From the NCBI GenBank assembly GCA_037953625.1, contig CM075651.1, positions 67,690,501 to 67,754,500 on the forward strand: 64,000 bases of DNA. Direction: 5' to 3'. Every line of letters begins with the position of its first letter. The first letter of the stretch is position 1. Below the pieces are notes generated by a model, which saw nothing but the letters and a program-made list of their open reading frames with translations, ran no database searches and was not told the origin of the DNA. Made by a program: the position numbers and the translations under genes. The DNA comes from Crotalaria pallida. Taxonomy: Eukaryota; Streptophyta; Magnoliopsida; Fabales; Fabaceae. Shown piece by piece: positions 58,204 through 64,000 of this stretch.

Positions 58204-60681
58204 TGTAACACTTAAACTTAATTACGATAGCTCTAACGCAATTAGTGAAATTAGTGAGGAAAATTTTCGCAAGGTTTCGTTTATAAATCGGACTTTCTCA
58301 AGTAAAGCAGAAACCTGTCATAAACCAGAATATTCACATATATAACATTTAGTTTAGGGTCATCATTACACCACCATTTGATTTACAAAGTTCATAAAGT
58401 TTCTACATAATCCAAAATATAGGTTGTGGTTTGTCAATTATACATCAAAAGAAAAGGATGAATACACATCCTCACAACCTTTTACATAACACATATTTAC
58501 ATCAAAATAGAAAAGTATTTATGCGTGCAGCTGACATGAACTAAGGTAATGCAGTTGCACTCCCTCAGTCGGAGTGTAAGGATCCTCGGCAGAAGGAATA
58601 GTAGCTGGGTCCTCGTCAGGGGCACCTAAAATTGTCAACATGTAAGGGTGAGTAAACTTGAATTTAGATTAGAGAAAACATTTGAAAATAACAATAAGTA
58701 ATAACTAAGCATATTCACACTCATCAAGCAATTAGTAAGGCAATTTCAAGGATAATATCTATGTATGTATAATATATACTTATAGTGCAATGCATCATGG
58801 TACAAACACATGGTTATGCAATGCACGTCCCACTGTAGGGATCTAATTCATGAATCCGACATTAAACAATTTATTTTCACTTTCTTAACTTTAACAATTT
58901 AATCGGATTCAATGAATTAGTCCTTATGCATTTCTGTCACACCTTCACTTTAACATTTCCAATTTAACTTTAACTTTAACTTTAACTTTAACTTTTCCCT
59001 TTTCAATACCATTTCAACAACCTCACATACACCCTTCACTATGGGGAAAAACCGACCAGGAGTAAGCATTTCTCAACCTCTGATTGGGTGCTTCACATCC
59101 TCTAGGAATGTCGCTCACCCGCTGGCACAATACGTCACACTCCTCAAGGGTAGTGTTCAACGTACAATTTGGCTTGATTGACCACATTGGCTCTAGCAGA
59201 AATCACTCTCACTGGCCAAGAAGAACTCTAAAGTAATGGAATTACTATAGTTTGCTTGGAACCAATCCGCAACACAGGAATCAAACCCATGTCCTTTGCA
59301 GGATCAAAGTTCCCTATAATAATCCCAGTGATTTACTTCAGTCCTCACGAATAGAAACGTATGTTTTTCCCCTACTCCTAACGTCCCCGGTACTCCATGA
59401 ATGATGCAATTCGCAAGTGCTTTCCAATTTAATTGTAAACCCATTTATACTTTAGAAAATTACATTAGTTTGGTTCAAACTAAATTGGAAAGTATTTTTC
59501 CCTAATTAATGCATAACTATTAATACTTTACCTTATTATTTATAAATATATCAGTACACACAATATCATATCAATTAACAATATTGGACAAATGATAACA
59601 AATTCAAAGCATAAACAACAAAATAGCAACTATAACCTAACCCTAACTTGGGATTTTCTAGCTAATCCATACCCTCCTAATTCTAATCTTAATAGAACAC
59701 CTAAATATACATAATTAAGTCCTTATTACTAGTTTCAAATATTTCCCCCAATCTAAACCCAATTTAAACCCCTTACCTCTTGAAGGGTAGAGGAGACTTT
59801 GAAACTTCAAGAAATAACCACCAAAATCCTAAGACCAAGCTCCTTAGCACTCTTTCCTTTGATTCCTATTGATTTCCAAGCTCCTATGATGAAGATAAGG
59901 CTTTTCTTGAGTTGATAGCTCAACTTAGTTCTTGGTGGAGGTTGGGGGGTTTTTGAGAGAAAAGAAAGGAATAACACCAAGATGGAAGAGGAGGAAGATG
60001 ATTGGGTTCAATGATGATGATGGGTAAACACTTGTTCTTGCTTGCTAATGGATGAGAAGAAAAACTCTATGAAGAAGGAGAAGAAACTCGTTGGAGAAGA
60101 AGAAAGAAAAAGAGGGAAAGCTTTGTGATGTTGATGATGATGAATGAACTTATCTTTTTCTTTCTTTTCTTTTTTAACCACATGTCTTGGCCACCATGGG
60201 ATTTGTGTGGCTGAGATTGGTTGCTTCCAAAGCAACCCACGAGTTATGTGGTCCCTACCTCTTATTTTTTTTTCAGACTTTTCAAGCAGTAATCGATTAC
60301 TGCCCCTAGGTAATCGATTACTCCCTTTGATGCAACATTTCCCATACAATTTTCAGAGCACACATAATCGATTAAACCCTATGATGTAATCGATTACTTT
60401 ATAAAATAATCGATTATTTTGACCTTGATAATCGATTATTATGCTGCAACATTTTGTGTACTCATACCTGAGAGCATGTAATCGATTACAAACCTCAATG
60501 TAATCGATTATCTTAAACAAAACTCCAAACTTTGATGATTCCTAACTCTCCTTCATTTCCTTAAGTTCCTAAACTAACCTATGCTTGGATTTCTACATCA
60601 AACCTACTTCTATACTAAGGAATCCTCACAAATACTTAGCTTAAATCACATTATACTGAAATCTAAATTGAGGATGTTACA
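58204..60681 (-). repeat. 3' LTR of a chromovirus (Ty3/gypsy), 2.48 kb
   Basis: On the minus strand it runs from TGTAACATCCTCAATT (60681) to AAGTGTTACA (58204), directly after the polypurine tract. It holds a TAATCGATTA array (60291-60510), and CAATTTTAG|GTGCCCC about 430 bp before its end. The flank AAAAT (58199-58203) predicts the right-hand target duplication. The AG end is supported by the TGTAAC...GTTACA symmetry, not by a second LTR. Confidence 0.75.
60291..60510. repeat. TAATCGATTA word array in the chromovirus LTR
   Basis: About eight copies of GTAATCGATTAC or close variants lie within 220 bp, 180-390 bp from the LTR start in its own orientation, where U3 promoter or enhancer elements would be. 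Confidence 0.85.
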
Positions 60682-60719
60682 ATTCTCCCCCACTTACCGG
60701 AATTTCGCCCTCGAAATTC
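60682..60719 (-). promoter_or_regulatory. Polypurine tract and 8-bp hairpin of the chromovirus
   Basis: Minus strand: GAATTTCG, loop AGGG, CGAAATTC (60700-60719), then GTAAGTGGGGGAGAAT up to the LTR. The pol stop codon TGA (60718-60720) forms part of the hairpin's first arm. Nearly the same as the family 2 sequence at 32638-32676. Confidence 0.88.
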
Positions 60720-61181
60720 AAGCTGCTTGAAATAAAAGGGGATGAGAAGCTTTGAACTTGTCCTCCAACTCCCATGTAGCTTCCTCTACGTTGTTGCGAT
60801 TCCAAATCACCTTTACCAAGGGAATCTCTTGCCACGAAGCTGTTTAATCCTTCTATCCTCAATTCTAACTGGCTGCATCTCAAAAGTCAGGTTCTCCCTC
60901 ACCGGAACCTCTTCTTTTGGGATGACATGAGAAGGATCAAACACATACTTGCGAAGCTGGGAAACGTGGAACACATCATGCAAATTGGATAACTGAGGAG
61001 GAAGAGCTATTCTGTACGCCATTGATCTGACCCTTTGCAGAATCTGATACGGACCAATGAATCTGGAAGTGAGCTTCTTGGGTTTCAACACCCTTCCAAC
61101 ACCTGTTGTAGGAACCACCTTAAGAAACACATGCTCACCCACTTCAAATTCCAAAGGCTTCCTCCGCTTATCCGCATAACT
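60718..61181 (-). pseudogene. Chromovirus pol: integrase C-terminus and chromodomain (partial)
   Basis: Reads YADKRRKPLEFEVGEHVFLK, RFIGPYQILQRV, YRIALPPQL and HDVFHVSQLRKYV, the GPY/F-type C-terminal end of a Ty3/gypsy integrase. After an apparent one-base deletion near 60828 it continues with IPLVKVIWNRNNVEEATWEL, a chromodomain, to a TGA at 60718. The chromodomain marks the Tekay/Del-like chromovirus group and directs integration into chromatin. The N-terminal remainder is cut off by the CACTA at 61182 and lies outside the window. The frameshift would remove the chromodomain. Confidence 0.92.
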
Positions 61182-61199
61182 CACTACTGGAAATCGGGC

Positions 61200-61560
61200 A
61201 TTTAACATCTGTTTTTTTCGCATTCCACATCTGTTTTAGAAATGATATAAATGTGGGAGATGTTAAAAGTAACGGCTTTCCGCATCACTTCTAAAAACAG
61301 ATGTGGAAGGTTGGACTTTCCGCATCACTTTTAAAAACAGATGCGAAAAGTTCCATAACTGATGCGGAAAGTTACTTTCCACATCACTTACAAACCCAAA
61401 CAGATGCGGAAAGTGGACATTCCGCATCTGTTTTTAAAAAAAAGATGCGAAATGTCCACTTTCCGCATCTATTTTACGATAAAACAGATGCGAAATGTCC
61501 ACTTTCCGCATCTGTTTTTTTTTTTTTTTATAAAAAACAGATGTGGAAAAGTTGAATTTT
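61200..61560. repeat. Subterminal repeats of the second CACTA
   Basis: About ten copies of GATGCGGAAAGT or its inverse, often paired as inverted repeats around ACATTCCGCATCTGTTTTT. Different word from the first CACTA (CCGACGGA), so the two belong to different families. Confidence 0.85.
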
Positions 61561-61619
61561 TTTTTTATTTTTTTTTTGGTTTACATGGGAGGATTTTTAT
61601 TTTTTTTATCTATTGATGA

Positions 61620-63125
61620 CCTTCATTAATGGATCCAAAAGGCAAAATAAGCTTATAATAAAACTCATAATACAAATGAATCCACATTTAATACCAAAAA
61701 ATAGTGTTATAATACAAATGATTCCAAAAGGAAAAATATCCTAAGTAATTTAATACAAACTACAAATAAAATAAACACTTGATAAGTTAGCTTCTACACT
61801 AAACTAACTACTTGTAGGTACTGAAATTGCCAGGAAAATTAGCTATACTACTAACTATAACTTGAGCCAGCTCCATCCTTTTGGAAATGCCAATGAACAT
61901 CCTGCAACAAAAGTAAAATTTATGAGAAAATGTAAACAAGTCAACTAAGCTTGGAACAAATCAACTAAATTTATGAGAAAATGTAAACAAATCAACTAAG
62001 CTTGGAACGAATCAACTAAATTGTAAACATATTACAAATCACATAACCATAAGAGGCTAATTCAGATACTTAATTTTTTTTCCTTCAAATCAAGGTGACA
62101 CAAGAAATAGGTTTATGTTTTAAGAATACCATCTTCACACATCCAATTTCACAAACCAATAGTCAGCATATTATATATGATTTTATTCTTAATTCTTGTG
62201 AATAACAGCACAAGCAAAAGGAAAGTAAAAAGGGCAACCTGTTAACAAAAAAAGCAAACAAAAAATATGAAGTCAAATCACAGGAGTACCATTTCAGCAG
62301 CTAATAAGATCATGGAAGCAAGCCTTATTTCAGATCATAACTGTACAAATCACAGAAATGGAGCAGAAACCGATTGGTATATCAGAATGAACAAGAAGCA
62401 GAGACAAATTGTAGAAACTGAAATGCATAGATAACAAAAACATGCAGACATTGGAACACACAGTTTAGCGAGAAGATCAACAAATACAGAAACGAATTGT
62501 ATAAGCAAATACTATTTTATAAATTACATGATGGCTATAACATATAGGCCAAAATTAAAAAGGCAATGTTTCGAAGGAGAATGGTTGCATCAAATATGAT
62601 GGTTGCATCTAGAGACCATACCTTAAAATAGTATAGAGGCAAGTATACAATAACTGAGAGGCACTCATACATTATACACGAAAAAAGAGAAAATATAATC
62701 ACAATCCTTGTCAACTTCAACTTTTCCTCCCTACGAGTTTTTTTATATGCTAAACCTGTCATTTAGTTCAGTTTTTTAAGGTCCCTTAAGTAACATATGT
62801 GAATGGGATTCAAAAAATAGTCAAAATTCAATTTATACAGAATGGAATCCATAGATGAATGAATATACTTTTTTAGTAATTCCTTAATCCATAATACGAT
62901 ACACATGCAGAGAAATAACTTAAAGCGAACAGTCTCCACCTCAGATAATAGGGACCAGGGAATAGATCCTTAATTGAATTTAATGAGAACCACATAATAT
63001 GCGTTTTCTCTTGCATTTAATCCTATCTGAAAATTAACTTTTTCCATCATCACATTTTCATGAATAATATAATACATAGAGCTAATCTAAATATAGTTCA
63101 GCGCAAGCAAACAATAATGAAACTT
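61620..63125. other. Non-coding interior of the second CACTA
   Basis: AT-rich. No supportable gene. A 38-bp phrase (TTTATGAGAAAATGTAAAC...) is repeated near 61918 and 61970. Confidence 0.6.
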
Positions 63126-63133
63126 GGGCTTAC

Positions 63134-63344
63134 TTTCACTGGCCGAGCAAGAGGTTTTGCAGCTTGGTCCACCGTACTCAAAGCAACTGAGGAAATAAAA
63201 CAATCTTGTAAAAATGATTATAAAGGTAGCCTCTAAAAGAAATAGTAGTACATAAGAAATAAGTTAAAAAATGTCCAGTAACTAACCTTTTCCTCCAAAA
63301 CTATGACCAACTAACACACGAGGTGTCATTCTTAGTTCCCTAAC
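63134..63344 (-). pseudogene. Two exons of an alpha/beta-hydrolase gene (ABHD11-like) captured by the CACTA
   Basis: Exon 1 (63287-63344) follows TGGATAG and ends at a GTTAGT donor. Exon 2 (63134-63186) follows TTTCCTCAG and ends at GTAAGC. Spliced, the frame is continuous: RELRMTPRVLVGHSFGGK, then VALSTVDQAAKPLARPVK. G-H-S-F-G-G is the nucleophile elbow of alpha/beta-hydrolases with the catalytic serine. The residues after it resemble what I recall of plant homologues of the ABHD11 group. The 100-bp intron is typical of plants. The rest of the fold (acid and histidine of the triad) is not found to the left, so this is a fragment. Its intact splice signals and frame suggest recent capture. 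Confidence 0.72.
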
Positions 63345-63510
63345 CTATCCAGAAGATCAAAGAGGTACAATCTATTCCTTAAAAGAAAACACTCAGACCC
63401 CTAAAAGAAGTATAATCTATTGCAACTAAAAATCAAGGCAACTAAACCAGTAAAGCCGATAACTAATCGAAGAAAGTAATTGGGGAGTTCACCGAAACTA
63501 TATGGAGATC

Positions 63511-63582
63511 ATATAATGGTCTAATGGTAGAATTTCGCCCTACGATGGCAACAAGACCTTGATTCAGTTCCTGTTTAGGCAA
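63511..63582 (+). other. tRNA-Gly-like sequence, probably a pseudogene or SINE head
   Basis: TGGTCTAATGGTAGAAT matches the D-arm/A-box of plant tRNA-Gly (TGGTCTAGTGGTAGAAT). A degenerate B-box TTGATTCAGTTCC follows at nearly the correct distance and the stretch ends near 71 nt. The anticodon stem is disrupted and the acceptor stem does not pair. The minus strand also reads as an exon-like frame (NQGLVAIVGRNSTIRPLYD), so the call is uncertain. Confidence 0.33.
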
Positions 63583-63714
63583 AACATAACACAAAACAGC
63601 AAATTCTTCAGAATCACAAACAATATATACTTCATTGCCAAATAAACTCACAAGATGGCAAAGAAATTCCAACAGTTCAGAAAGTGGCATTGAAGAAAAC
63701 AGTTCATAAACCTT

Positions 63715-63933
63715 GTGTGTCTCACAACACTCTTTCTTTCTTCATTATCATTTTCATTTCTCACAGACAAGAAAAAACTCGAATTATCCCTCTGTAACGA
63801 TGTAACCCTCATAGACCTGAACCCTAATGGATTTCCAGAACTTAAGGACATGATTAAAAATGGAATTGAGCTCACCATAGTTGATACACAAGCTTCAACA
63901 ACAACAATCCAACACGTGCAAAGTGGAACCTAA
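63715..63933 (+). CDS. Short hypothetical frame in the second CACTA
   Basis: A 72-codon frame starting MCLTTLFLSSLSFSFL and continuing LIDLNPNGFPELKDMIKNG. The minus strand of the same stretch is also open (SIPFLIMSLSSGNPLGF). No family recognised. Composition is more gene-like than the surrounding AT-rich DNA, so it may be another captured exon, but direction and function cannot be decided. Confidence 0.25.
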   Translation: MCLTTLFLSSLSFSFLTDKKKLELSLCNDVTLIDLNPNGFPELKDMIKNGIELTIVDTQASTTTIQHVQSGT

Positions 63934-64000
63934 GGGATTATGGAGTTCAAGTGAGAATGGAGAAAGGAAATTTCAAGTCAAATCCAAAATTTATAAGTAT

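Larger units (their letters stand above)
61182..64000. mobile_element. Second CACTA transposon, left part (runs off the window)
   Basis: Starts CACTACTGGAAATCGGG in the middle of the chromovirus integrase frame. From 61200 to 61560 there is a dense array of AGATGCGGAAAGT/ACTTTCCGCATCT words in both orientations, the subterminal repeats of a CACTA element. The expected 3-bp target is ACT (61179-61181). No transposase is seen in the 2.8 kb available, but hydrolase exons are. Confidence 0.85.

Overview
This is plant nuclear DNA. It is AT-rich and intron-bearing, and it is made almost entirely of transposable elements inserted into one another. The families seen (L1-type LINEs, CACTA, hAT, Mutator-like and Stowaway elements, chromovirus-type Ty3/gypsy elements with TGTAAC...GTTACA LTRs, and Tat-like elements) fit a dicot. 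The arrays of the TAATCGATTA word inside LTRs suggest a legume, probably of the soybean/bean/cowpea group, but that is inference. I find no intact host gene. Every open frame over 250 codons is retroelement coding sequence and is broken.

Region 1 (1-22.3 kb) is one minus-strand L1-type LINE cut twice. A CACTA element (285-6109, target duplication TCT) splits its reverse transcriptase. A 12.8-kb LTR element with giant 5.8-kb LTRs (8960-21783, target duplication CAACT) splits its ORF1. The CACTA holds a Stowaway MITE, a foldback Mutator-like element, a Ty1/copia RNase H scrap and two spliceable exons of unknown host origin. About 1.8 kb of anonymous DNA follows (22.3-24.1 kb).

Region 2 (24.1-54.2 kb) is a second minus-strand LINE in three pieces. 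A solo LTR (24245-36166, CTTCT) separates two of them and itself contains a non-autonomous LTR element (26243-35482, GAATG). A short hAT element (36434-53961, 8-bp duplication AYCATATT) separates the next two. The hAT contains a Stowaway and a non-autonomous Tat-like element (37124-53524). That element contains a solo LTR (40496-44069, TTTGT) and another LTR element (44521-51133, AACTT) carrying a GC-rich minisatellite and long-period repeats.

Region 3 (54.3-64 kb) shows only the left halves of five nested elements: an LTR (from 54329), an LTR of the 40.5-44.1 kb family (from 56090), a Tat-like LTR (from 57085), a minus-strand chromovirus (3' LTR 58204-60681 plus the end of pol) and a second CACTA (from 61182). 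This CACTA carries two in-phase exons of an alpha/beta-hydrolase gene with a G-H-S-F-G-G nucleophile elbow. Their right halves should appear in reverse order beyond the window.

The most interesting signals cross families. A perfect 8- to 11-bp hairpin with a four-base purine-rich loop lies just upstream of the polypurine tract in four LTR families, with different stem sequences that keep pairing. Each large LTR also has its own short-word array in the 5' part. Towards its 3' end there is a pyrimidine-rich block, in most families followed by AG|GT, and then a short open frame, with an L-P-x-G-x-W-like motif in three families.
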